Shown one piece after another: positions 23,751 through 36,160 of a DNA stretch of 64,000 bases. A program made the translations under genes and the position numbers. The DNA comes from Patiria miniata (taxonomy: Eukaryota; Echinodermata; Asteroidea; Valvatida; Asterinidae), in the NCBI RefSeq assembly GCF_015706575.1, contig NW_024037056.1, positions 6,213,176-6,277,175 on the forward strand, in the 5' to 3' direction. The first letter of the stretch is position 1. Each line of letters starts with the position of its first letter. The notes beneath the pieces are model-generated. The model did not search any database. It was not told the origin of the DNA and worked only from the letters and a program-made list of their open reading frames with translations.

Positions 23751-24060
23751 GTGATCTGGTACACGGTACCCTGTGGAGACATGTGCACAATAGGGAACAA
23801 AAGTGTGTATACGTCTCCACAGCGCAATTTCTATAGGTGAATACGTCTCCACAAGGTTATCACGAAATAGTTGTATATATTTTACCCAAAAACCTGGAAT
23901 TTCCAAGGTGTGTTGATCATATGTAAGGGATATTAAGTCCAAATTTTATCCCAGGAAATTCATTCTGGTTAAAATAGGAGCATTTTAAAGTACACTTTCA
24001 AACTCGAAACTTTAGTACACGAGATCAAAGAAATGACTCCACAAAGATACAAATTTCAGC
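23751..24060 (+). mobile_element. MITE family Q, copy B (GTGGAGAC motif subtype)
   Basis: Matches 12404-12694 in the body and 61841-62177 (inverted) from end to end, including the outer 'gtgat.tggta.acggtacc' on the left and 'atacaaatt.cag' on the right. GTGGAGAC motifs lie at about 23772 and, inverted, at about 23815, 23851 and (as GACTCCAC) 24035. No coding frame. Confidence 0.8.
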
Positions 24061-26629
24061 ATCAGTGAACAGCCATCTAGACTGTAGTTTATCAAACAAG
24101 TGCAAAGTCCACATTATGTACAGGTATAGTTCAGGTCAACACTGGTTTTTTTTTTTGGCAAGTCAAGTATTGTAAGTTCAATAACTTCAAACCTTCCATT
24201 TTGATAATATCAGTTATAGTATTTTGATTTTCCCTGACTACTGGAAACCTGAGACGTTAACAAAGCTTCTCTGGAAACCACCAAAGCTACTTTAACCTTA
24301 ATCCATGTCAACTTCTTAAGCTATAAGAGTGTTACGATTACTGGAGTTGATGCAGCTTTTTTTTATCTTCTTAAAAGCAAAACTCTTTACCCTTGTAACT
24401 ATTTGTATCAAAGGGGATTTTTGGTCTTGGAATTGTTTGATCTAGGTTTGAATAATGCACCTTGGTATCTTGAAAGTTTCAGTGAAAGTTGAGCTGATTT
24501 CTGGATTTCGATCCAGCATGCAGTGACCATGCCTGAATCCTTACTACCAACCAACACATAGAAACAAGACCCCCTAATGGCGAATCTCTTCCTTCCTTTC
24601 AAAGACAAGCTAAAGGCGGCTTTCCTGTTGTGTTATTAAATCCACTAACGCCTGAACCTACACGGGGAGATGGAACGTTAAATCTTCCTAGTTGTGCCCC
24701 CAGGACGTAAGACTCAACTGTATCAATTCCTCCCAAGAAATCCACTGAATAAAACAGCAGCTTCGGGCGGCTTGAATTAATTTCTACTCCTCCTGGATTA
24801 TTGATTAAAAGCGCTAAGCACTACTGATCATGCCGCCAACAGAAAACATGTCAAGTTGGTTTCTGTTTTGACCAAGAAGAGTCTACATCTTAACACTCAT
24901 TACTTATGTTGAAGTCAGACAAAAGCAAAATAAATGTTTGAATCAAAAGAATCAACGGGGAAAAAAGAGTAGAAATAATTGTTAAAATATTATCCTTCAA
25001 GTAAAAAAGTACACAAACAGCAACACTAAGACGTAGCAGGAAAATGTCTCAGAAGTGAAATTGGTAAAACCTTTAAGACTTTATCTTATTCATTGTCTTG
25101 TATGGTATGAACTTGAATGTTTTAAAATGAGGACAAACCCGTTGCATCTTGCTTAGCCTAATCTTCCAATTATCTTTTCATCACATGCCGATGTACGTTT
25201 GACGTCCTCTTCCTGCAACCTGACTCCAAAGCTAATAAAAACAAGAACCCTGTCCATCCCACATGGGTAAAACGAATCTTCAACCAGACAGTGGTAATGA
25301 AGTTACGCAGCTCGATTATTTACTTTTGATATCCAGTCTGTGTCTTACCCCCTGAGACTGTCAGCAATGATTGAGTAACCAATCAATTAGACATGTGCAC
25401 CTGTAACGTAGCTATTCCAAGTGCACGTCGCTATTGGTAATTGCCAATTTAAAGCTTGTTTTGGCAATTACTTATTATGCTTGCTGTCTATCAGGATACC
25501 TGAGTTATTTACTTGTAAAAGTGGCGACATGGTGCTGTTTTGGTGGCATATGGATGCCACGTACACTTCGCAATATCAATGTAGTATAGCTTACCAGAGT
25601 GTAGGATCGGATGGACAGAATGTTCACGAGTAATATTGTGTCCTAGATGTCACTTTAGAAGTTTGCTCCCGTTGGCTTGAATGTTAACGAATATTACGAA
25701 AGGCAATATCTTACAGAGCCTAAAAGGACTATGCGCTAGTTTGAATACGGTGCGTAAATAATGGCAGTGAATGATGCAAGCATTGACCTTTCTGTATGGA
25801 AAATGAAACTGTAACGAAAGACGGATGCCGTGTTTGAGAGGTGAAAAATGGAAGAAACTGTGTCATGACCGGCGTGACAATTTGGACGCAGAGAGACGCA
25901 TTCCATTAAGGCGCAAGCATGAAGAAGGGTCTTCTGGTAGTTCACAGATTGAGCAAATTGGCGTCGAATCTTGACACACACGTTCCTTTTATATTTGCTC
26001 AGGAAACGTGCGTCCTCGGCCGGCGAAGTGGCAATTAGTCATAGAAGGGAGCCCAAATCTACGGATTTACAGGCACGAACTGGTATTATTTCAATTGACG
26101 AGGAATGGGAATACAGAACGGGAGAGTTCGATACACTAGAGATGAGTCGAATACACTAGAGACGGTATACTTGGCCTGTTTTGAATCCAGAAATGTACTT
26201 TTTTCACGTTGGTAATTTTTGAAGGAAAAAGTGAACGATAGAGGGAACTTTAAAAAAAAAAAAAAAGCTAAATGAATGTTTGAAGATTGTTGAATTCTAG
26301 TGCATGGATTGAAATCAACGAATACTCTTATAAATACAACTTATTATAACAAAGATTCTTCCTCATGAGATGTTGAAAAACAGACCACACATATGTTTAA
26401 ACGATAAAGACATTAGTCTTGGATGGAAATAGAACCCACGATTGAAGTTAAGACGGTACGGAAGTTACTGGAGATTATGTTGTATCTGCAAAATGTTTTA
26501 TGTAAACTGGAACATTCTGTAAGCCTTTGTCGGCGTCGGTGCCATTAAGACGTACCACACAGATGTTGGGCTTCTGTACTCTTGATCTGAAATTCATATT
26601 ACCTAAAAAAAAAAACCTTGAAATTAGCT
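24061..26629. other. Unassigned DNA
   Basis: AT-rich, with no convincing gene. A 15-bp direct echo ('atacactagaga') occurs twice at about 26130-26162. Confidence 0.35.
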
Positions 26630-26890
26630 CGGAAGCTGCAGCCCAACAAGGCATTTCGTGAAGTTTGTTACCAACCAACCAACCAACCAACCAATGGAGA
26701 GACATGGGTACTTGTGGAGCTTCCGGGCCATGAACACGAGGCACGTGTTGTTGGGAGGGCCTAAGGGACAGGATGATTGATTGCCAAAATAGGCATTTTG
26801 TGAAGCTTGTTACCAACCAACCAACTAATTAATGGAGAGATATGGCTACTTGTAGGGCTGCTCAGCCGCAGCTAAAGCCTCGAGACAAGT
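26630..26890 (-). repeat. Repeat M core, two tandem diverged copies with (CCAA)n
   Basis: Two blocks about 150 bp apart each carry, on the minus strand, an 'acaagta.ccatgtctctcc' segment (diverged to 'atatctctcc' in one), a TTGG-rich simple repeat and 'ggtaacaa'. They match the first 65 bp of repeat M at 22089. The tetranucleotide array (CCAA, about six units at 26669-26693) lies inside the core. Confidence 0.65.
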
Positions 26891-27471
26891 CCTCATTCCA
26901 AATACTGTATGAAATATTTATGCCTCTGAACTTCTAAAAAATTTCCAAAGGCATAAATTGCTCACTACCGTTTTGACAGTTTTAAGATAATTGGCTGCGA
27001 CATAACAAACAGTGGTAAACAGAGACGGCAAATTTACGATGGTCAGCATTGTCCGTGATGTAAATTTTGTCGGAAAGTTTGGACAGCTCGATGTTAGTTT
27101 ACATTTCAAAGCTTGACCTTTATGAATTGAGTTCGCGTGTTAGCTTTTGTACACCTACATGTATATACACAAACCGTATTTCATGAAGATAATGTCACCA
27201 ACAATGTTCAGAATGTCTGGTGTATCGTTGAGTGTGAAATGCCGACAACTTGAATGTGGTTTGAGGCTCTTATGTTGTAGAGTTGTGGAATGTGTATCTT
27301 GGAAAACGTTTGCGGATACATTATTTGAAGTGGAATTGGAGGTATTAAGCGACCTTTCTGTCAGTATGTCTTGACCAACACAAGGGAGATAGTTTATCGG
27401 TAAAGTTCTTTCAGCCTTCTAAGAAATGTATGGAATCTAAGTATGATATAGGAACTCAGCATCGATTACTA
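26891..27471. other. Unassigned DNA
   Basis: No supported feature. Confidence 0.35.
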
Positions 27472-28120
27472 CAGGGTGAGTAAAAAAAAAAAAGCGAAAT
27501 CCAAACCCCCAAATTATATTTCATATTTAGAAAAAAAAATATTTGGATCACCAAACATTATGACTGGAAAGCCAATTTCATAAGCTACTTTTAGATAAAA
27601 AAAAAATACTGAAGTTGCTCAATCCGTTCAAAGAATATCACCATTTAAACACAATGACCCTAAAACCTTTGTCGTCCAAAAAATTCGATTCCAAGAATCG
27701 ACGTCGCAATTCTGTTCAAACATCACCAGCGATAAAACCTCAGTTTAAGAGCAAAAAAAATAATCAACAAAGTCCTTTTGAAGGCCCGTCTTTTGACAAA
27801 GTGGATTTTATAAATCATATTGTTTGGCTTACCAGGGTTGTTTATAAAGATGTTGTGTAGTACAGTTGTTGACAGTTGTTCCAAAAAGTCCGAATACACA
27901 ATAAACTGTGTTTTTTTTTTGGACGAAACAGGTTTTAGGGTAATTGCGTTTAAATGGTGATATGCTTTGAACGGATTGAGCAATTTAGGTAATTTTTTCA
28001 TCTAAAAAGTAGCTTATGAAATTGGCTTTCCATTCATTATTATGTTTGGTGCTGCATATTTTTTTAAATATGAAATACATTTTTGGGGTTTGGGTTCCGC
28101 TTTTTTTTTCACTCACCCTG
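27472..28120. mobile_element. Long-arm CAGGGTGAGT MITE family I, copy 1
   Basis: Begins CAGGGTGAGTAAAAAA and ends CACTCACCCTG. Long inverted arms include 'ggaaagccaatttcataagc', 'tgctcaatccgtt', 'caccatttaaac' and 'aaaacctttgtcgtcc' with inverted partners on the right. The left flank is TA and the right TG. A second copy is at 32657-33230. Reading frames over the arms are mirror shadows of each other and do not encode a transposase. Confidence 0.85.
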
Positions 28121-28865
28121 TGTGATTTTAGTTGTTATAAAATTTGTCCTCCAAAACAATTTAAGAATAAAGTTTCATTGGAGATGCGAAAAGTCAGTTT
28201 TACGAGGAAGAAAAAGAAAACAATCGTTATTTTTCTCACCATTCGTCATTTTTCGTTGTGCCTGCTGCACATACTGCGCCAATTCCAGTTGTCTGAAAAA
28301 CTTTGTCTGGTGATATTTCATGCCAAGATTACGCCCGAAGGCGTGAATTAGGTCGGACAGTTAATAAAATGTCCGGAAATGGTTTGGCTGAGTCTAGCCA
28401 TAAGCGTTCCTTCTAAGTAGCCTTTTACCATATTCGAGTTTTCCCCTCATACAGAAAGTCTTAGGCATTGCTAGGGATTAAGTTCGCGGTATCGGTTCAG
28501 AGAAGCCGAATTTGTCTTCTCTTGAGACACCATCTTAAAGCCAGAAATTGTTATTTCCAGAGGCGGAAAAACAAAACGGAGCACATATTTCCGCGAGCTG
28601 GTGCGCTTACGCCCGAATCAAAACACTCCTAGAATATTCAATTTTGAATTTTCAATAACAGAGCGCAGTTGGGATGCATCTTATGTTGGAGTCTTTCAGG
28701 CCCTTAAATGAGTGTTGTTTTTACTACACGGTGATGAACGCATTACTGAAACCAAAGGAATCATTTAATTTTTTTTTTTTTTTTTTAAGTTGATCGTTTT
28801 TTTTCCGTTGGTATATATTCGTTTTAAAACTGACCATTTCCCCGGCGCAGCAGTTATTAGTATTT
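28121..28865. other. Unassigned DNA
   Basis: Poly-T run at about 28769-28787. Nothing else recognisable. Confidence 0.35.
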
Positions 28866-29330
28866 TTAGATGCGGGATAGCAGCTCAACAAATCATCATG
28901 TCTCTCCGCACTGCAAAAACTGGAGTGTTAAATTTACACCATTGGTATCTATATAGGACCATCTGGTGTTAGATATTACTGGTGTTGTCCTATATAGATA
29001 CCGAATGGTGTTAAATTAACACTACAGTTTTCGCAGTGCGTTAGTCCGTTTAGTTGGTTAGTTAGTAACAAACGTTGACATTGTTCCTACATATTTTGAC
29101 TGATTTCAACAAAACATTGTCAAAAGTATTAGTAGCCCAGCCCCAACATGTCACATGACCAAACTGGGGTCAAAGGTCATCATGGGTCGAATGGGGTCAA
29201 AATGTTATTTTTTTTAAAACTCAAAAGAGTACTCTCCTTCCTTCCAGAAATTACAAGGCACAAACACGTGACTCATGCATGGACACCAATTGGTTGGCCC
29301 GCAGCTTCTGAGATATTTCCAATCGAGGTT
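28866..29330 (+). repeat. Dispersed repeat M, copy 2, with a nested MITE
   Basis: Same family and orientation as 22089-22405. Continuity 'atgtctctccg | ttagt' is interrupted at 28908 by the palindromic element 28909-29038. The downstream part ('gcccagccccaacatgtcac', 'caaaggtcatcatggg', 'gagatatttccaatcgagg') is well preserved. Confidence 0.85.
28909..29038. mobile_element. Palindromic CACTG MITE family L, copy 1
   Basis: 130 bp, CACTGCAAAAACT at one end and inverted at the other, with near-perfect arms ('ttaaatttacacca', 'ggtatctatataggac'). Comparison with the uninterrupted repeat M at 22089 shows it inserted with a 2-bp duplication, here CG. CACTG-type ends with 2-3 bp duplications are known for animal CACTA/EnSpm elements; that link is inference. 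A same-length copy is at 46715-46844. Confidence 0.85.
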
Positions 29331-29953
29331 TTTTTTTTATTAAAGGCGTCGTGAAGATATTTTTTCCATGTAATTTAGTATAAAGGGAAAAAGAATAAAA
29401 CAGGGGAAACAAAAAATGGGACTCGATCTGCTTAAACAAACAGGTTGTTTTTATTAATCCCCGAAGACTGATAAGCATTCATCCCTCGAGTCTTTTCAAG
29501 TAGTAGATCGTGGTACACATATGTGTAATTGCATGTAGAGTACCCCCAAAAACCTCTTCAAATTAAAAAGCACTGCTTTCCCATTGCTTATCTTTTCCCC
29601 TAATGACTTGTCATTATTGCGGTAGTCGGGTAGAGTTTCGGGTAACTTAAACCAAATTTGAGTGAAATTGGGAGGAGTGACCGGCGCTCTGGCGCCGGCT
29701 TAGCCTTTTGTAACTCCCTCTCGACAGGGAAGTCCAGTCGTTAATTTCAAATTATGATAAGTGTTGGCGATTTGGCTGAAGCGCTGGGAGTTTTCCGGAA
29801 CGTTGATCGCCTCATCGGTCTGTGTCAAGAGGACCAGAGAGCATAATTATAAGTGGATTATGCCCCTGGCTTGATGATTCTAATTTCTTCGATTGCCGGT
29901 CAACCGGGGAAAAAATCTGCTGATGGAAATGTAACGTTTTGTAAGATATATTG
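29331..29953. other. Unassigned DNA
   Basis: Contains one GC-rich stem-loop (CCGGCGC/GCGCCGG around TCTG, about 29682-29699). No gene. Confidence 0.35.
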
Positions 29954-30222
29954 GGGAGTCAGGTTGGCGCACTGGTTAGTTTCCTCGCCTTCCACTGCTG
30001 TGGCCCGGGTTCGATTCCTGCCCTGGTCAACATGTGGATTGGGTTTTCAGTCCCAACCTGATTTCGTGGCTTTTCCACAGAATATTCCACTGGGGTTTTC
30101 CTCCTACCTCTCGAAACTGTAATTTGTTCTAATTTCCCTCTTCTTGCATGTTTCTTATGGCTTTGGAGCGACAGTGCCTCGGGCACTTTTGAGGAATCCT
30201 TGGTTTCGTTACCGAAAAATAG
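29954..30222 (+). mobile_element. tRNA-derived SINE family 1, copy 2
   Basis: Same family as the minus-strand copy at 16140-16406. The head 'gggagtcaggttggcgcac' and B box (GGTTCGATTCC at about 30007-30017) are followed by 'acatgtggattgggttttca', 'cagaatattccac', 'ggttttcctcc.acctc' and 'gcacttttgaggaatcc'. It ends in an A-rich tail. Confidence 0.88.
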
Positions 30223-32656
30223 ACATAGACTCTGTTATGCATATTCTTTGAAATTGATTGGGTGTTGTCAAACTTCACCGGCTACAGCCTACAGGCCTAC
30301 CTGACATTAATGGCGCTTTATTAAAGTACCACTAATGGCGCACAATTGACAAGTGCGTCTTTATTTCAGCGCATATTAGGCTACAGGTTGCGGATTTTCT
30401 GCTGACGACAGATGAAGATATATTTGTCAGGAAGTCGACTTTAAATGGAAGGTGAAGCTTCTAACGGCGTTTTGTATGTCTCCTTTTTAAATTAAAGAAA
30501 ATCCGGTGAAAGTCGGGGATTCGAAAGCCTCCCTTGTGTTCGATTCCGCAGCCTACTGGAAGAGAAGAGAAGTCGTTGACTTGTACTAAACGTTCTTTGT
30601 TTCTCAAAAATGACAATCTTATGCAAATTAAGAATTGAACACAAAGCAGCAACCCGCTTTTGAAACACATTAATGTTGCTACCCCCGCGTTTGTCACGTA
30701 ATGAGTTGGTCGATGCTTAAATCCATTTTTTGTTTAATTCAACCATTTAGGTGCTTTCCCTGCCATTGCCAGACGCATTTTGTTGAAATTGTACAAATTG
30801 TTACAGCTGTGTACTAGTTATTTTGTCAAGGCCTTGGAATATTATTTTCTTAACTTCACCGGGTCGTTAGTGAACTTTTACATTTTCATCAGCAAGAGGG
30901 AATGATTAGCAGCCCCTGAGGGAGTGTCTGTCCGTCATTTGGAGGTTTTTTAATGGTTGTTTAACTGACCATATCGTAGACGACTTTGCCCACGCAGCCT
31001 GTGTGTCAAAGTTGACTGGTCTTGTTTGATACGGTTGTTGGTTACTCCACTGATCACGGGTCGTGGTAAAATACTCTCATCTTGCGCTAAAGGACGTTAT
31101 TCAATTATGAAGAAAATGTGCATGTATTGAAAATAGTATCGACTGAAATAGTTCTAAAAACTTAAAAATTTAATTGTGGTTTTCGTGGCTATATAAAAAC
31201 ATTTTTTTTTCATTCGAATGCACCAACTCCAACATTCATTTTCGTCCGAGAAATATGGCACACGCTTTCAATGAAACCAATTTAGTCATTTACCATTCAA
31301 TTTCCAAGTTTGTTCACCCTCTTTAGTCACTGGGTCGAGAATATTTGTCATTGCAGATCGAATTCGTCCAACAAGGTTTGGCGTAGACGAGACGAAATCG
31401 AATACTCTGGGACGAAAACGTGCGCTCATTGTTTGAGTTTGCTTGAAGCGAACTTGAAATTGTCTGACAAAAGACGACATTAAACATTGGAAGTGCACTA
31501 AATCAATTTACATGTATTTGACGAATTTGAAAATAAGCAACGGTGAATTCGAATGATAAACGTTTTAAATTAGCCGGGAAAACCTATAGTATTTTATTCA
31601 TAAGATTTTCTTTTTTGAATTTTTTTCTTTTCGCTCAAGAACTAAAGACTAAAAATATTCAAAATGTTAATTTTAAAAAATATATTCTGTCAGGTATTCT
31701 TACAAACTTGGAATGCAATAGTAGTAGATTCACAACAAGTGTGAATTTTTTTATAGTAAACAAAAAGATTTAGTGAATAACTTGCGAAATTGAAATCATA
31801 TTCGGTTGGCACCTGTCTTTCACTTCAGGGAACCAAATCAAATACACGTAGAAACGCATTACCAATTTGAGATGCTTCTCTATTTTAAGAACAAATAAAT
31901 GAATTGCATGTTTCTTTGATCAAGTTATATGAGCAGTCAGGAGGCAAATTGGCAACTGTGAGAGAGACAGTCTGTAGGGCTGATCGATAACAATGCTTCC
32001 TGAAATACCTTGGCTGCCTTGCTTTTATTAGTAACTTCCCCGAAGAGAAACATTCAACCCGGTCTGGAAGTTTAGAGTGAACTTACATTTTATCCCCCAA
32101 ACACAGCGTCGGCTCGTAAAAGGGTCTCCTAAATAGTGATGCTTCAAATTAAACATGATGCATGTTATTCATCACGCTGTAATACTCTCCTATAGAAAAG
32201 CCACAACGGGGATCTTATCTAGTACAAAGTTGAGTTACGAAAATGTCTCCTTCCTTCGCTTCTTAAAAAGGAAAGACCACGAAAAGGTTGATCAATTGAT
32301 ACAAGACAATACCTAGGGAGGATTATTGAGATGTGTGGTCATTTGCATTTGAGTTTGCTTGCCTTGGGGTTTTGTGAATGACGCACATGTTTTCATGCGA
32401 GTGTAAGAATAATCCAGAGTGGTTTTAGTCTTTCTGGTGACGTATATGCGTATGCATGAGAACAGATCCAGAAATAACACTGCACCGTAAATAGAACATG
32501 GTCCTGCAGGTGTTTTTAGGAAGGGAATTTGTACTTTGTATTTAATATATTCCTCAATTTCAAACAAATTCATGTCTGAGATTTGTTATTTCTGTGTTTT
32601 TTTTTCTTATTTGCTCGTTGAAATATTTGGCGCTTAAAATAAGCTTTACTGACATG
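30223..32656. other. Unassigned DNA
   Basis: AT-rich. No convincing exon or repeat partner in the window. Confidence 0.35.
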
Positions 32657-33230
32657 CAGGGTGAGTCAAAAAAGCGGAACCCAAACCCCAAAAATTATGT
32701 TTCATATTTACAAAAATATGTAGCGCCTAAAATAATAATAACTGGAAAGCCAATTTCATAAGCTACCTTTACGTGAAAATATGCTGAAATTGCTCAATCC
32801 GTTAAAAAAAAATCACAATTTAAACACAATGACCCTTAAACCTCTTTCGTCCAAAAATGCGATTTCAAGAATCGTCATCACAATTGTATTCAAACATCAC
32901 CAGCGATAAAACCTCAGTTTGACAGTTAAACATATTCAGCAAAATCCCTTTGAAGGATACTGTTTACTACAGTTGTTGACAGTTGTTAAAACAAGTATTC
33001 TGTGTCATTTTCTTTGTTGTTCCAAACAGTAAGATTACACAATAAATTACTTTTTTTGACGAAACAGGTGTTAGGGTCATGATTTGAACAGATTGAGCTA
33101 TTTCAGTAATTTTTTCATATCAAAGTAGCTTATGAAATTGGCTTTCCAGTCATGATGGTTTTTGGTGCTATATCTTTTAAATATGAAATATATTTTTTGG
33201 GTTTGGGTTCCGCTTTTTTTACTCATCCTG
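32657..33230. mobile_element. Long-arm CAGGGTGAGT MITE family I, copy 2
   Basis: Starts CAGGGTGAGTCAAAAAAGCG and ends inverted 'gcttttttactcatcctg'. The arms match 27472-28120 ('ggaaagccaatttcataagc', 'aaacatcaccagcgataaaa', 'gttgttgacagttgtt'). It is about 75 bp shorter than copy 1 because of internal indels. Right flank TA, left TG. Confidence 0.85.
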
Positions 33231-34007
33231 TATGAGCAACATTTTCAACTTTGAAACCTCATGGTATTTCTAGCTCAATTTGTGACTCAAACGAATCTAC
33301 ATAAACATGACGTAAACTTTCGCTCGTAAAAGATTAAAATGTTCGGGAACGTCATTATCTTGATGCTTAAAAGGTGATATAAAATAATGTTAATAAAGGT
33401 ACAGAAGGTTTTGAAAAATAATGTTATAACATTCATTGGTTTCTGAAATGAATCGGTTAAAGTTAGCTACTTGATTCAACTTAAAAAAAAATGCCAGAGT
33501 ATTAGCTGTAACGGAAACCTTTTCATATTTTCTGCTACGCTCCTTCATTACTAGTTTTCCCCTTGTTGACGTTCCCGATGGTGCTGCATTTAATATGTCT
33601 GTCAAGAAAAGACGATGCACGTTCTTTGGAGATAATAATCAAGAAAAGTGCGGATGGTCATTGAGTATTATGCAAATGCGAATGCGCTGGCCTGCTTTGA
33701 TCCACCGATTGAAACAGCAGAAAGCCACTCAGGGACTTAAAAAAAATAATTTACTGAGAGGGGCTGGGTCACTAGCTATTTGAGGATGTCCGGATTGCTA
33801 GAGGGGGGAGTTAACCTAGGAAAACATCACCTCAAAAAGATTAAAGAACTATCACCGTCTCATATAAGACGCATTAAGTAATTGCTTGAAATAACCAATC
33901 CGTCCGCTTAGTCTTAGATGATCGTTATCTCAAGATTCCCTTCTTTTTTTTTTAGAGAAAGCAAAGTTTCCCCCCCCCCCTCCCTCAAGATGAAAGTACC
34001 TCATATA
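33231..34007. other. Unassigned DNA
   Basis: No supported gene; a C run lies at about 33970-33982. Confidence 0.35.
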
Positions 34008-34510
34008 AAGGGTGACTAAACCAAAAAAAAAAACACCCAAAATGTCGGGATCATTGCTTTAGTGAAGTTCTGCTTGTAGCACCTTCAAAATCTAGGATAT
34101 TAAAGCCCAATTCATAAGTTTTCTTTAAGAAGAATCGTTTAAATCACTCATGTACTTTCCAAGTTACGGAGTTTTAAACACAACCACTTTTTTAAAGTTC
34201 TGTCCACGGATCACAAGAAGGTAAGTATTCTTTCAGCAAACGAAAACAAGTCACATAGGGATGTGTGAGAATTGTTTTCGTTTTGCTGAAAGTGTGCGCG
34301 CTTTTTTGTGATCCGTGGACAGAACTTTAAAACAGTGGTTGTGTTTAAATTTCCGTAACTTGGAAAGTACATGAGTGATTTGAATGATTCTTGTACTAAA
34401 AGAAAACTTATGAATTGGGCTTTCATATCCTAGATTTTTAAAAGTGCTACATGCAGAACTTCACTAAAACAATAGTCCCGATTTGGTTGTCGCTTTTTTG
34501 ACTCGCCCTG
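34008..34510. mobile_element. Palindromic CAGGGTGAGT MITE family H, copy 1
   Basis: About 503 bp, almost wholly palindromic: 'aaatctaggatatt.aagccc', 'cactcatgtactttccaagt', 'aaagttctgtccacggatca' and 'ttttcgttttgctgaaag' each have an inverted partner. Flanked by TA on both sides; the first base of the left end is changed (AAGGGTGA). Copies: 58459-58960 (same length) and the partial 57463-57775. No coding capacity. Confidence 0.88.
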
Positions 34511-35717
34511 TACTGTTATGATATGAACGTCTTGAGTTTAGATGCTGGCATTTGCTCAATATATCAAGTTCGTCGGTTTGGACACTTGTCTGCGTTTAAT
34601 ACAGTGAGAGTGTTTTGATGACGCTTTCCGTTTCGGATAAAGACAGCTTATGTAAGGCGAACCAATCAAATGCTGCGTTCGTATATGCCACCTGCAGAGA
34701 CCTTTATTGAGTCGTTATATTGTTGGCTGTCTGCAGTTTGTTGGTTTATGTTTTTCAAATATTCACAGCTGCGCAGCTAGTGGATTGTACAAATCTCTGT
34801 TCTGTTTGGGTTAGAATGACACACCTCACCAAAGTATCCAAGTTATTGCTTTGAACGTGTGTAATTAACTTATCCGAATCCCATGGCCAACAAAAGGGCT
34901 GGAATTTAATAACGTCGGTGCTGTGAAACTGAGGCTTGACATAGCGTGTGTTGTTTTATGGTCTCGCGCCTCCTGCTTGTCGGTTAGAAAAACATTCCCT
35001 GGGAAGGGGGAACCGGTTCGGGAGATTCGGACGCGTGCTGATCAAATCGTCTGACTTGTGATTATGTAGACAGTGAAATCTATCGTGTAATTGAGATGCC
35101 AGGAGAATTCATGAATTTCCACACAAAAAAAGGATGTACCTGGAGAGGATGGACTTTGAACTTTATGGAACTGTTTCTGATAACGTCAGTTTGTTTTGAT
35201 CATTGGTTGATTTTTTGTGTCATTTTGACGCAAGGAGCTTACCACTTCAGCGCAACCCTGGTCTGCAGATTAAGGCCAAATGCTCTGTCTGGTTGAATGC
35301 ATTCATATTCATTTTGTGGCTTGGGGCGTTATAAGTCCATGTTTCCTTGAGTGCTTTAGGGTGTTTCAGGTTATACAGCAGGTGCTTGAACTGGGTTGAA
35401 TTGCAAATTGAAATTGACACCTTATCACGGTCTGTTTAGTCCACAAACAGATGAGGGAAGACTTATTATCCAGTGTCATTATGTGAATCAGATGAGCTTT
35501 GCCCGGCAGCTCCTGTTATTGCATGTGACAGATCTTCCCTGTCAGGTGGGTCATGTGAGTGGGTAACGTGAGATCTGGTGAAGGCAAGGTGGTTGTGTTA
35601 TTCAGCGTGCGGCTTGTTAGTGAGGCATCCTATGCAGAAACATCCAAATCGACACACAAATGAGATCCCCATAGCAGTAACTTCTTATATTAGATGTTTG
35701 AGCTGCCACTAATACCG
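34511..35717. other. Unassigned DNA
   Basis: No supported feature. Confidence 0.35.
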
Positions 35718-35920
35718 CTTAAAGGAATGCATTATGCGGACGCGTAAGAAACAACATTTGTGTATTATATGTATTATGTATACTACACACCCAACATGAA
35801 CAATATAGACACGACTTGAAATACGTATGCGTATGCCGCAGAATGTCCGTCGCGTGCGATGTAAACATCTCGAGAACGGTAAGACATTGTGTTTGTTTCC
35901 TTTCAACCAGACCTTTAAGA
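35718..35920 (-). repeat. Repeat Z, copy 2 (uninterrupted), probably TTAA-flanked
   Basis: Matches 763-893 and 1081-1130 on the opposite strand. CTTAAAGG at about 35717-35724 and CCTTTAAG at about 35912-35919 suggest a TTAA-type insertion. It carries 'gcatacgcatacgtatttc' where copy 1 has the family E insertion, so it serves as the empty site. Confidence 0.7.
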
Positions 35921-35989
35921 TAGTATAAGTAAACAATCAAAAACATGTAATTCTCCGGGATTTCAGGCCGTAATGTTATTGAAACTATT

Positions 35990-36160
35990 TACATATCGCG
36001 GAAGAACACGTCAACGCAGTTTGTGAAATATTGTCCAATTACATGATAAACTAATGGACGCGGACCGCGAAAAATCTGAGACAAACACAACTTAAGGTGC
36101 ACGAATTCCAAAGCGTTGTTTAAGGGGCGGGGCTTACCCGCAAACGGTGCTCATTGGACC
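35990..36160 (+). mobile_element. MITE family G, copy 1 (decayed ends)
   Basis: Matches 58104-58287: 'atcgcgg.a', 'cgtcaacgcag.ttgtgaaa', 'attgtccaattacatgata', 'atggacgcgga.cgcg', 'atctgagacaaac', 'aaggggcg.ggct' and 'cgcaaacggtg'. Terminal repeats are decayed compared with the 58104 copy. An ATTGG/CCAAT pair and CpG-rich sequence follow to about 36240. Confidence 0.7.

Noticed and set aside
26669-26693. (CCAA)n considered as the start of a CRISPR-like or satellite array
   Set aside because: It is a simple tetranucleotide repeat inside the repeat M core, with no spacers.
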